Origin: Tretioscincus oriximinensis
Lineage: Eukaryota > Chordata > Lepidosauria > Squamata > Gymnophthalmidae
Assembly (NCBI GenBank): GCA_022410635.1
Contig: JAJVDF010000253.1
Coordinates: 1,157,125 to 1,221,124 of the forward strand
Direction: 5' to 3'
Length of the DNA stretch: 64,000 bases
Part shown: positions 47,494-56,667 of the stretch, one piece after another
Layout: each line of letters starts with the position of its first letter
Position numbering within the stretch: position 1 is the stretch's first letter
Position numbers and translations under genes: made by a program
Notes under the pieces: generated by a model
Told to the model about the DNA's origin: nothing
The model's database searches: none
What the model saw: only the letters and a program-made list of their open reading frames with translations

Positions 47494-48228
47494 CAGATAA
47501 ATGCAGGGCAGTGGTGCTATGCCTTTAATCAATAAAAAAGGGAGCAATTTCAGCAAATAGAGTTTATGATGCCAGTATGACCAGCTGGAATTGCTTCTTT
47601 TTTGCACCCATTAAAGGTCACACTTTTGTCTGGCGATTGGATTGATAATAACCCTCTGTTCCTCATTGTCCAGTACACTCCAGGGACACGTGTTCCCACT
47701 TGTCTCCCAGTTGGTGACACGAAGTGCCCAGACCTACAGCTGATCCTTTGATCTCTTTGCCATCATAAGGGCCAGTGGGTGAACTCTGGTACAGATGGAC
47801 TCCCAGTTATTTCTCTCATACAGCCTGCTTTCCTTTGTGTGCAGCCAGGGTGATCTGTCTCTCCATCTTGTGTCCTGATCATCACGTGCTGAGCATGGGA
47901 AAGGAAAGGATGTGGGTCTATTTAGGGTAGCCAGCCTGGTTTACCCTTTGTTTCAAGGCACTGAGGCATTTCTGCCCATCTGATTATTTGCTTGGGTTTT
48001 CTCCAGAGACTGAGCAGGACATTACTGCCAGGGAAGATGTATGGACCCAGGGGCAAGCAGAAAAACCATCCTTTGAAATGGTAGCTACGTCAGACTTTAT
48101 TCTAGCCAGCCTTCAGCTCCTTCAAGGCTTTGACCATCTCCCGTTTACTGAGACCCTTTAGGGAACGAGGAAGATTATTTTATTTTTGCCATTCAAGCAG
48201 TAAACTCAAGAGCCCAAGAAGCAAAGGA
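47494..48228 (+). promoter_or_regulatory. Upstream region of the three-finger gene
   Basis: 735 bp between the solo LTR and the ATG. No convincing TATA box at a sensible distance; A/T-rich ATTATTTTATTT lies at about 48173. Promoter position and any 5' UTR intron are unknown. Confidence 0.35.
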
Positions 48229-48280
48229 ATGTGCTGCCTTTGGGTTAATGGCTTGTGGATGTTTCTTTGCTTTTGCACAG
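48229..48280 (+). CDS. Three-finger gene exon 1 (signal peptide)
   Basis: The ATG at 48229 has G at -3. Seventeen codons plus one base encode a start rich in Cys, Leu, Trp and Phe (MCCLW...FLCFCT), then the donor CACAG|GTAAGA. An in-frame ATG at 48130 is also open but would add about 33 polar residues ahead of the hydrophobic core, so 48229 is preferred. Any 5' UTR exon is unresolved. Confidence 0.75.
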
Positions 48281-51200
48281 GTAAGAGGAAGATCACAGCG
48301 GTTTCAGAGTTGGGGCTGATGGGCATCAATGGATGGAGGAGATGGTGAAAATTGTGGCCCTGAGTTCCAAATTAAGGAGGAGGCTACATCCCCAAGTCTC
48401 TTAGAGATGAAAGCTGTCACATGCTTCCTGCACTGAGCAGAGGTTGGAACCGGTGGTGATGGCACGAATGGTGCAGTTGCTAAGGGCTGTTTCGAGGCCC
48501 TATGGTGGATGTGGAGAGGCCTTCAGCTCTAGCCAACTCAGCTATTCTAAAGAAAGTAGATTTGCAATTTACATGTTAATTAGATAAAGAAGTACCACCA
48601 TTAACCTGGTGAGGAAGATAGAATACATGTAAGCCTTTGGATGAAAATTAACCTTGTAAACTGTTCTGAGTCCCCTGAGGTGAGAGGGGTGGGGGATAAA
48701 AAACATACTCTTCTTCTTATNATTATTATTGTTCTTCTTCTTGTTCTTCTTCTTCTTCTTTTTCTTCCTTTCATAAATAAATGACAAATTGGGATAATGC
48801 TTAGCTACTTGTACTCAGTAACTGATCTGTTATTGGAAAAAACTCTCTATTCACTTTTCTCCTGTGTTAGATTCACACACAGAGATACACAAATAAAATT
48901 AGAAGGTTGAGAATCCTGATAAAAAATGGTTTCAACACAAAAACTTCCAGTCACCTTGAACTCCACTTTGCAGTTGGTTTGGGCTCATTAAATAGATTCC
49001 AAATATTCCACATTGTCTGCATGGGATTAGTGTTCATCCAAATCAGGTCCGTATTAAGAGCTTTCTAATCTGAAATAGTGGTACACCACATTGATCTGTA
49101 CTCTATTCATACCGATGCTGCCTGTTCTGGCACGTCTATACCTAGGCTATGTCTGCAAGGGTTCATGCATCGAATCTGCGCTGTAAGTATACATTGCGTT
49201 AGCTCTAATGCTTTCGAACCTGCTTAATGGAAGTGTGCACAATTACAGCCAGAATTTCCCCTCTTTGAAGACACTGTTCCATTTGTCTTTGATCTCTTTC
49301 CATCTGCTTTAAGGTTTTTTTTTATTGTGATCCACCTTGTGGCCTTTGGATGTAAAACAAAATATAAATGTAAGTAAGCAAGTAATAAATTAATAATGCA
49401 GCTAAAACAAAACAGGATTTGCTAACCCAGATTTAGCATGGAAAATATATAAAGTGCCTCTGTTTGCATACCCTAATGAGGATTAGAAACATTTGAAAAG
49501 CCAGTGCACATCCCCACCTGGTTTAGGTTCCGCCTCCGGGATGGAGCAACAGGCAGGACTCTTGAAATACCATTTGCAGGGAGTCACGAACAAGAGCAGC
49601 ATATTTTGCTTTCCTCTGTTCGGACTGCCCAGGTGCATCTGGTGGGCCTCTGTGTGACACAGAATGCTGGACTCGATGGGCCTCTATCCACGCTTCTTCC
49701 CTTGTNNNNNNNNNNNNNNNNNNNNNNNNNNNNNNNNNNNNNNNNNNNNNNNNNNNNNNNNNNNNNNNNNNNNNNNNNNNNNNNNNNNNNNNNNNNNNNN
49801 NNNNNNNNNNNNNNNNNNNNNNNNNNNNNNNNNNNNNNNNNNNNNNNNNNNNNNNNNNNNNNNNNNNNNNNNNNNNNNNNNNNNNNNNNNNNNNNNNNNN
49901 NNNNNNNNNNNNNNNNNNNNNNNNNNNNNNNNNNNNNNNNNNNNNNNNNNNNNNNNNNNNNNNNNNNNNNNNNNNNNNNNNNNNNNNNNNNNNNNNNNNN
50001 NNNNNNNNNNNNNNNNNNNNNNNNNNNNNNNNNNNNNNNNNNNNNNNNNNNNNNNNNNNNNNNNNNNNNNNNNNNNNNNNNNNNNNNNNNNNNNNNNNNN
50101 NNNNNNNNNNNNNNNNNNNNNNNNNNNNNNNNNNNNNNNNNNNNNNNNNNNNNNNNNNNNNNNNNNNNNNNNNNNNNNNNGATCAGTGCTTTTGATATAT
50201 CATTGTCTGTACGGTATTTTTACTATTAGCCGCCCTGAGACATTCTGGTAAACCAAGAACGTCCCGGGGGAGGAAGGGACAAAAGTGGCAGCAGTAGCAG
50301 GAGGAGAAGANCCGAATGAGCAAGNGAGGGGCCNGNNGCTCTTTTGTTTTACATTTCCTGGCTGAAGCGCCAACCCAACANGCAGGAATCATGGCATCGA
50401 TCAGCTGCTGGCTGTCCCCACTCCCTTGCCAGAAAAACTGGTTTTTCCAGCTTCCTCTGNNGCTCCCGTGGGAGGGATGGAGGGATTGAGCACTCACCAA
50501 GGCTGNATTCCCATTAGAACTTAAAATCCGTTTTCTATTCCCTTTTAATCGTTCCACAATGAAAGCGAAGTGAGAGCTTCCCCTGGCATTCCCTGAGAAT
50601 TCATTCCACTTTAGTGCCTGGATTGCCGTGAGCTGAGAGTGCCCAATGACTCTCTTTCACATGCTGCAGTAAGGGGAAAAAACTGTTTTTCCAGAGCAGG
50701 GAGGGAAGCTGCTGGGCCTGGAGGGAAGGCCAAACAAAAGAGGCCCCAGCCCCCGCTCCCCCGCTCGCTTTCGTTGACTGATCTCCCGTCGTCAGTCTGC
50801 AAGTGGCGCAAATTACAAAAAGGAGCAGCGACAACAATATTTCACCAGGAACTGCAAAGCAGAAATCTGTGGTGTGCATTTAGAGCGACGCTGCAGCACT
50901 TCCAAGCCTGCTTTTTTTATGCTAACATGGTCAGAGCGATGGGCTTTGGCTTTGCANTCCAGCGCGTGTTAATTGGCAAAGCGTTTGCAGCCCAAGTGTG
51001 CTTATGTGGGCTCTTAGGATGGATGCCTGGATGTCGCCTCTGGGATGGAGCAACAGGCAGGACTCCTGAAATACCATTTGCAGGGAGTCATGAACAGGAG
51101 CATATTTTGCTTTCCTCTGTTCNGACTGCNCAGGTGCATCTGGTGGGCCTCTGTGTGACACAGAATGCTGGACTTGNTGGGCTGTGGCCTGATCCAGNAT

Positions 51201-53719
51201 GGCTCTTCTTATGTNCTTATGTTCTTATGTTCTTTCTTTGGTCTAACAGGCTCCTTCCATTTCCCCACTCTATTCTTTCTCTTTCACAGGTAGTGCTATC
51301 TGGTGCTTCCACTATAATAATTTGGGCGAAAAAGTGGAGTATCCTGCAGAAAAGGAGCTTTGCTGGGCAGACAAGAATGGAGGCTGCTATACATTGACAC
51401 TATATATTTGTAAGTTTATCAGGTAACAGGTGCTTGCATTAAAAAAAAAAAGAAAGGTAGTTTTTCAGCTTGGTCATAGGGACCCTGTTCTATGGCAGCC
51501 GGGATTTAATCCTATTTGAGAATGGAAAGAAGCTAGAGGGGAGACTATTTTGTAAAGGGGGGGGGGGTTGTTTCTTATTATTTTTCTGCTCTCTCTCTGA
51601 TGGGTGACTGGATGCAGCAGTCCCATCCTTGATTCAGAATCCCAGAGCTTGGCAAAGAAGGGTTGGCAAAGCACAACTAGTGGGGGATCTTCAGCTGTGT
51701 ACAGCTACTGCCAGCTAAAAAATATTGTGCAAAAGGACTGGAGCCCATGAGACTCTGACTGCGTGCACACAGCATATTTCTACCTTGATTGCTATATAGC
51801 GATTGCTATATTCCGGAATATAGCTTTATAGCAGTTTTTAAGTCATCGTGTGAACACAGCCTCTGAGTGATCAGCCTCAGGCACACTTGAAAACCAGCAC
51901 ATCTCCTATTTCCAAGGGTGTGAATGCCCTTGAACACACACACCTTGTGCCAACCCTCCTACACAACTGCATGACAGTTGCTTACCCCAAAGACGTCATT
52001 TTCTCCAGCCCTTTCCCATAGACCTATGCAAGCATGTGATTGAAGTTCCATTGAACTGATCATACAGTGCAGCTGCTGCGAGCAAAGACGACTTGCATTT
52101 TCAGTTTAATGCCCAATATTGCACAACAGGTTCTTCACTACAGTGGCTTAGCAGGGGCAGAAGGAAGGCAGAAGACGAAGGGTTTGCGGTGAGCAGCAGT
52201 TGTGCAACTGGGGGGGAGACAAATGTCTGTTTGTGTGTAAAATACTATTAAAAATGTGGGAACAGGAATGCTGGATTTGATATGTGCCTCTTTAAGAAAA
52301 GTTGAGCTGATTGGGTAAAAGTCAATTGTGTTGTGAGGCTGGTCACACAGTACCTTGTTGTGTCTAACCCACAAATCATATTTAGGGGCGAGTAATTATT
52401 CTTAAGGGTAAAGCAGTATTGGCCAACCCCACGTCCATTTCCTAAAAATCACTCGTGTAGTGTGTGGTCCGAGAAGAAAAGTTGGTGTCCTTAAAAAAGT
52501 AGGCTGACCAGATGACCCNCTTTTTNGGGGGGAGGGGGGTTGAAAACCCAGTTTTGAGGTGCATCCCAGTTTTTTCTGAGAAAAATTGTTTCAAAAACAG
52601 TTTTTTTTAAAAAAATGTTTTTTTTATTTTTTTTTCCTCAGAAAAAAACGGGAGGCACCCCAAAAATGGGTTTTCAACACGCACACCCAAAAGGGGTCAT
52701 CTGGTCAGCCTAAAAGAGAAACTTAAAAAAAATCACAGAACACCTGAGCTAGGGGATAGCCAAGGTTTTTCCCTAAGTCTCTTTTAAAGAAAGTTACTGG
52801 CCACCCTCTTTTCCCATGCACCCCCTCCTCAACAATGCCCAGAATAATGCAACCATTTGGTCAGGAGGGACTGGGAATCTTCACCTTCCCCTCCCCAAAG
52901 TCCAGTTTACATTCTCAGAAGTCCAAATCCTTGGTCCCACATTGCCAAAAGAACAAAAAATGGGGCTACACTTCAGTCTACTTTGGACAGGAAAGACTTT
53001 GAAAGATCCAAAATGGCAAGAAACCATTTTTCTTTGGGCTGAAAATGGTGTATGGATGTGGATAGAGGGAGAAAAAGACTGCATGGAAAAAGACAGTTTG
53101 ACTTTAGCTGGTCCTATGAGGCACATAGTGTGGCCTACATTAGGTCCCTCAGCTGGTAAGGGCAGCTCCAACCCTCAGTTTGCTGTCTCAACTAAGCCCA
53201 CTTTAGAGATAACTACCTTAAAATGAATATCAGGTGTATTGTGGGTGTTGCCAATCAACAGTAACCAATGATAGACCTCATTGGCCCTTNCAACACTAGA
53301 CTTTACTTGGGGCTACATATGGAACAAGGGTCAAATGGGGCCTGCCCTAGCCTACACTGACATATAGATGGCAGACCCCTATTCCTAAATATATCCTAAA
53401 CTAAAAGCCTTGTGCAGAAAGCACTGCTGGCCCAGAGGCAATGATTCAGAAGGGCAAAGAACTCTTTAATCTTATTACAAGTTTGGATTCATGAGAGATC
53501 CACGTTTTGATTCATGAAAGGCATGACATAATTGACCTAGAGANACAGAACCCATAGGTGATGCATGCCTACCTTATCCTCTCCCGCCGTTTCCTTTCAG
53601 CCCGGTCCGTGGTCAGGATTGAGACTGGCTGCCAACAACAATGTGAAAATGAACAAACACTTGGCACTTTCATGTGGCATGAGATCGTTTGCTGCGGCAC
53701 TGATTACTGCAACATGTAA
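48229..53719 (+). CDS. Secreted three-finger (Ly6/uPAR/PATE/3FTx superfamily) protein, three exons
   Basis: Spliced CDS 48229-48280, 51290-51409 and 53601-53719 (291 nt, 96 codons plus TAA). Both introns (3009 and 2191 bp) begin GTAAG and end in pyrimidine-rich CAG, and both are phase 1, so the frame is kept. Residues 1-20 look like a signal peptide: a hydrophobic Cys/Trp/Leu/Phe-rich core, then GSA before the first mature Ile-Trp-Cys. Mature cysteines fall at 23, 42, 50, 68, 72, 88, 89 and 94, spaced x18, x7, x17, x3, x15, 0, x4. This is the eight-cysteine minimal three-finger core, ending CCGTDYCN plus Met. The extra Cys pair of most Ly6 domains is absent, and residue 26, near where the second Cys of a Ly6 CxxC start would sit, is Tyr. 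There is no GPI tail, so secretion is inferred. The three-exon, phase-1 layout is typical of Ly6-type genes and their venom relatives. Exact orthology and activity are not known. A solo LTR lies 742 bp upstream on the same strand. Confidence 0.82.
48460..48775 (+). mobile_element. Variant tRNA-derived SINE in intron 1
   Basis: GGCACGAATGGTGCAGTTGC head, GCCAACTCAGCTATTCTAAA body and a TTCTTCTTNTTCTT-type tail. Same subfamily as 32268. Confidence 0.65.
49525..49705 (+). mobile_element. CR1-type LINE 3' fragment, cut by an assembly gap
   Basis: GGGATGGAGCAACAGGCAGG through GAATGCTGGACTCGATGGGC. The sequence runs into the N gap before a tail is reached. Confidence 0.82.
49706..50180. other. Assembly gap (N run)
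   Basis: 475 Ns in intron 1 of the three-finger gene. A missing exon here is possible but not needed for the frame. Confidence 0.98.
51014..51233 (+). mobile_element. CR1-type LINE 3' fragment in intron 1
   Basis: TTAGGATGGATGCCTGGATG through (TTCTTATG)n. It ends 56 bp before exon 2 of the three-finger gene, just ahead of the pyrimidine tract. Confidence 0.87.
51290..51409 (+). CDS. Three-finger gene exon 2
   Basis: A strong polypyrimidine tract (51251-51286) and CAG at 51287-51289 precede the exon, and the donor GTAAGT starts at 51410. The 120-nt exon is phase 1 at both ends. It encodes the end of the signal peptide, mature Cys 23 in the motif IWCF, Cys 42 in ELCW and Cys 50 in GGCY. It lies about 55 bp downstream of a CR1 tail in intron 1. 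Confidence 0.8.
51759..51860. mobile_element. 102-bp hairpin MITE in intron 2
   Basis: CTGCGTGCACACAGC ... CGTGTGAACACAGC with a core ATTCCGGAATATAGC shared with the element at 39397. CTCTGA occurs directly on both sides (51753-51758 and 51861-51866), a likely target duplication. Confidence 0.75.
52500..52712. mobile_element. Palindromic MITE in intron 2
   Basis: 213 bp from TAGGCTGACCAGATGACCC to GGGGTCATCTGGTCAGCCTA with the usual T/A-rich core. Complete arms and a TA at both ends. Confidence 0.85.
52777..53226 (+). other. Unrecognised 149-codon open frame inside intron 2
   Basis: Open from just after a TAA at 52774 to a TGA at 53224; the first ATG is at 52816 (136 codons). The product is Trp-rich with several Pro and Thr, one NAT glycosylation-type site and one Cys. 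I see no signal peptide or known domain. It could be a fragment of a degraded retroelement gene (an envelope-like origin is only a thought), a retrocopy, or chance. I do not recognise it, and nothing shows that it is expressed. Confidence 0.25.
53601..53719 (+). CDS. Three-finger gene exon 3 (C-terminal half)
   Basis: The acceptor is CCTTTCAG at 53593-53600. The exon encodes TGCQQQC and then CCGTDYCN, the family's signature ending, followed by Met and TAA at 53717-53719. The stop lies inside a perfect donor-like GTAAGT (53716-53721), so an alternative C-terminus through a further exon is possible but not shown. Confidence 0.85.
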
Positions 53720-54769
53720 GTTTGGAGAGAAGGGAAAATAAGGGACTGAAGAGTGAACAGCCATATTTATGTTGTCCTTTTAAACTGCACAACTTGCAGC
53801 TGCCCGGGCATATTCCCTTCCACCTCATATCCAAAGGAAAAAAGACTTTGGCATTGGCGAGGAGAGAAGCCTGCTTCTGGGGCCATAATGGTGTGGGTTT
53901 CTATCTCAACTGCAAGGTGGTGTTTATCCTTTCTAACGTCCTTTGTTAGTTTAAACAGGAACCCTTGATGAGTTTGGAACTCATATATCTTTCCTGGTGA
54001 CCGGATCCATTCCAGTTCTGCTGTAATATTTCCTGCTAGCATTGAATCACCACCATGTTTTTTTCCTCAATGGACTTTATTCTGTACTAATATCCAAGGA
54101 CTGAGGCTTACCATCCATCTGCCAGTTTACATTATGGCATCCTGATGGCCCTGGACCAGCTGCAGACCTAATTTAACTGNGGCCTTGTGTGTTTGTGTTT
54201 ACCACATGCACCAGCATAGAGGTTCACTGGGAAGCATCCTGATGCAGGACAAGATGCCATTTCCTTGGCACAACTGCAGCTCCAGGTGGCCTTTGCTGGA
54301 GAAAAGTGGGCATGGAGGAAATTATCAGAAGAAATTCATGGACCAGAAACCAGCAGACACTGTTTCTTTTGTATAGTCATGGTCATACTTTAGCTTTAAT
54401 CCAAATTTCACCCCTCGTTCAAAATGGCAGAACATAACAGTGAAAAGTCAAAAGCTCTTCTCAATATTCAGGCAGTAAGAAAGACAAAGCCTACCTGGGT
54501 TAGGACCCCTACTTCCTAGTCTAGGTAGGACTAGAACTCTGGAACAGTTGCTAATTTGCATAATGACATACGCTGACCCAGTGGCCTTCGGGGCTAGCAC
54601 AGGCCCTGCCATGGCCTCTGCTAGCCCAGAATAATGGCAGTTGGACTGCAGGCCCCTTTGACCTCTCTCTGCAACAGAGTTGGGCCAAGGGTGAATCAGA
54701 CCAATGTCCCCAAGCCACATCAAAGCAGGAGACTTGCTTCCCATTCAACAAGCACATCCCAGGATCATT
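53720..54769. other. Downstream of the three-finger gene; no further gene seen
   Basis: Contains the presumed 3' UTR. The exact polyadenylation signal AATAAA is not present within about 1 kb of the stop; an ATTAAA lies at 54887. The transcript end is therefore unknown. Confidence 0.45.
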
Positions 54770-56250
54770 CCACAAGCACATCTCTGTTGACCCTGAAGCT
54801 TCAACTGAAATTTGAGGGCCATAACTCAAAGGGGAGCTTAGCTGAGATCCTTTGAACTTGTGTAGTGGCCATTTATTGAGTGGTACATTAAAGTGAACTT
54901 CAATCCCCACATTTGTCTCATGGACATCCCTGGTGACCCTGGACATTCACCTGAAATTTGGGGGGCATAGTTCAAAGGGGAATTAACCTGCAAGCCTTTG
55001 AGCGTGTGCAGCAGCCATTTTGGGTGATGCATTACAATGAGCTTCAACTTCCAAATGTGCCTCATGATTCTTTTTGGGCACACGGAATTCAACTGCCACC
55101 CTTTGAACATGTGTGATGGCCATTTGACTGATGCATTAAAATGAGCTTTAATTTCCAAATTCACCTCATGGATGTCTCTGGTGACCCTGAACCTTCACCT
55201 TGACCCTGAACCTTCACCCTGAACCATTCAAAATGGTTGGCAGTCATTTTGAGTGAAACCGAGCAGGGGNTAAGACTGTGTATGTACTGTTGTATNTTTA
55301 TTTCTTCCATTTAGCTTTGGTAACACAGTCCCCCCTGATTAATATTGGTAGATGGTCTTTTCTTATGAACAAGGCACTTGGATTTTATTAGTTTGCTTGT
55401 ATGTAGATAGGATACGAAAGATGGGATAAATAAAATGAGCAGTTCTGTAAATAGGGTTTATTCCTCAGGTAGGCTGCCTCCACTTTCCTGAGGAAGAAAT
55501 TAATACTAAGGAGTAAGAATCATACCAGAATGAGCCCCTTTGCTTTGTATGCCCAAATAATAAAGTCTTCTCTGTTTTAAACCATAGAAACAGCTTTATT
55601 ATAACATAGTAACAGGCAACTCAAACATAAAGAAACCAAAGATGCAGTTTAGCCACATTGTGTAGGGAAAAGGTCCTGAGCCTTTAATGTCTCTGGCTAA
55701 GCTTCCCTTTTGCTTGCCCACATTCTGTCTCTCAGCTTCTCTTTTCCTATCCCCACTCCCCCAGCTGATATGGATCTCTCTTTGGTATTTCTTTTATTTT
55801 CACACTCCAGCAGAGAACTACTTTTACATCAATTGTTTGGCCACATGCTCAAACAATCTCTAAAACAATTCAACATGCAACAACCATTGATCTCNTACAA
55901 TCCAAAATTCTCTCCCTCGCACCTCCCCCTTTTATATCCCAAGCCCCGCCGCTAAGACGTAGCCGATAGGCTTAGAAAATTTAAAGGAGCCGTGCTCCAA
56001 TTAGGTGATTTCATTACAGAGCTGCTATCTCCAAATTTGCCCCATGGGTGTCTCTGGTGACCCTGAACCTTCACCTGAAATTTGGGGGCATATCTCAAAA
56101 GGGAATTCACCTGCGACCCTTTGCACATGTGTGGTGGTCATTTTGGGTGACCCATTAAAATGAGTTTCAATCTCCAAATTTGTCTCATGGGTGTCTCTGG
56201 TGTCCCTTAAACTTCACCTGTAACTTGGAGGCCATTTTGAGTGAAATAGG
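54770..56250 (-). repeat. Degenerate tandem repeat, unit about 147 bp, interrupted
   Basis: Units at 54770-55265 and 56022-56250 share CTCCAAATTTG, CTCATGG(A/G)TGTCTCTGGTG, CCTGAACCTTCACCTGAAAT and GGGGCAT. Around five units can be recognised. The 55266-56021 block lies inside the array. Confidence 0.65.
55270..56018 (-). mobile_element. Possible LTR inserted in the tandem repeat
   Basis: Read on the minus strand it starts TGTAATGAAATCACC, has a TATAAAA box (55930-55936), an AAATAAAAG signal further on, and a purine-rich segment. Its right end falls exactly at a break in the tandem repeat. Left end and target duplication are unresolved. Confidence 0.4.
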
Positions 56251-56412
56251 ACCGCTCAGTGCCTCGAGTAAACCTTTGTGAGTTCCTTGGTATTTGAAGA
56301 GAAAAGAATAATCAATGCTAGAGGAAATACACTACGGCTGCTGATTGGAAGGGCAGAGTCTGAAGCTGAAATACATTATCCGCATACTAAGCCCACATAC
56401 TCTGGGGCCAAG

Positions 56413-56667
56413 GAGAGCCAGTTTGGTGTAGTGGTTAGAGTGTTAGATTCCCATCTGGTAGTCTCCTGGTTCAATTCCCTACTCCTCCATGAATGCCAGT
56501 TGCATGACCTTGAGCCAGTTACAGTTCTTTAGAACTCTCTCAGCCCCACCTACTCCACAGGGTGTNTGTTGTGGAGAAAGCAACAAAAGCTATGTGCACC
56601 ACCCTTTGGCTGGCTGGCCTGAGACCTTAGGGTGGGACATAAGTACAAATAAAAAATAAATAAAAAT
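56413..56667 (+). mobile_element. tRNA-derived SINE with AAATAAAT tail
   Basis: AGAGCCAGTTTGGTGTAGTG head, body with CCCCACCTACTCCACAGGGT, and an AAATAAAAAATAAATAAAAA tail. Confidence 0.85.

Larger units (their letters stand above)
48281..51289 (+). other. Three-finger gene intron 1
   Basis: 3009-bp phase-1 intron. It contains a tRNA-derived SINE (48460-48775), two CR1 3' fragments (49525-49705 and 51014-51233) and a 475-base assembly gap (49706-50180). The rest, about 50240-51010, is relatively G/C-rich but shows no convincing exon. Confidence 0.7.
51410..53600 (+). other. Three-finger gene intron 2
   Basis: 2191-bp phase-1 intron. It contains a 102-bp hairpin MITE (51759-51860), a palindromic MITE (52500-52712), an unexplained open frame (52777-53226) and a copy of an unnamed interspersed repeat (53315-53415). 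Confidence 0.7.

Noticed and set aside
48130..48348. Translation start at the upstream in-frame ATG (48130)
   Set aside because: It would place about 33 polar residues ahead of the signal-peptide core; the ATG at 48229 gives a normal signal peptide.
49504..50251. Long frames across 49.5-50.25 kb
   Set aside because: Made of CR1 3' UTR and 475 Ns.
50639..51397. 252-codon open frame overlapping three-finger exon 2
   Set aside because: It runs through a CR1 3' fragment with Ns and reads exon 2 in the wrong frame. The exon's splice phases and cysteines support the other frame.
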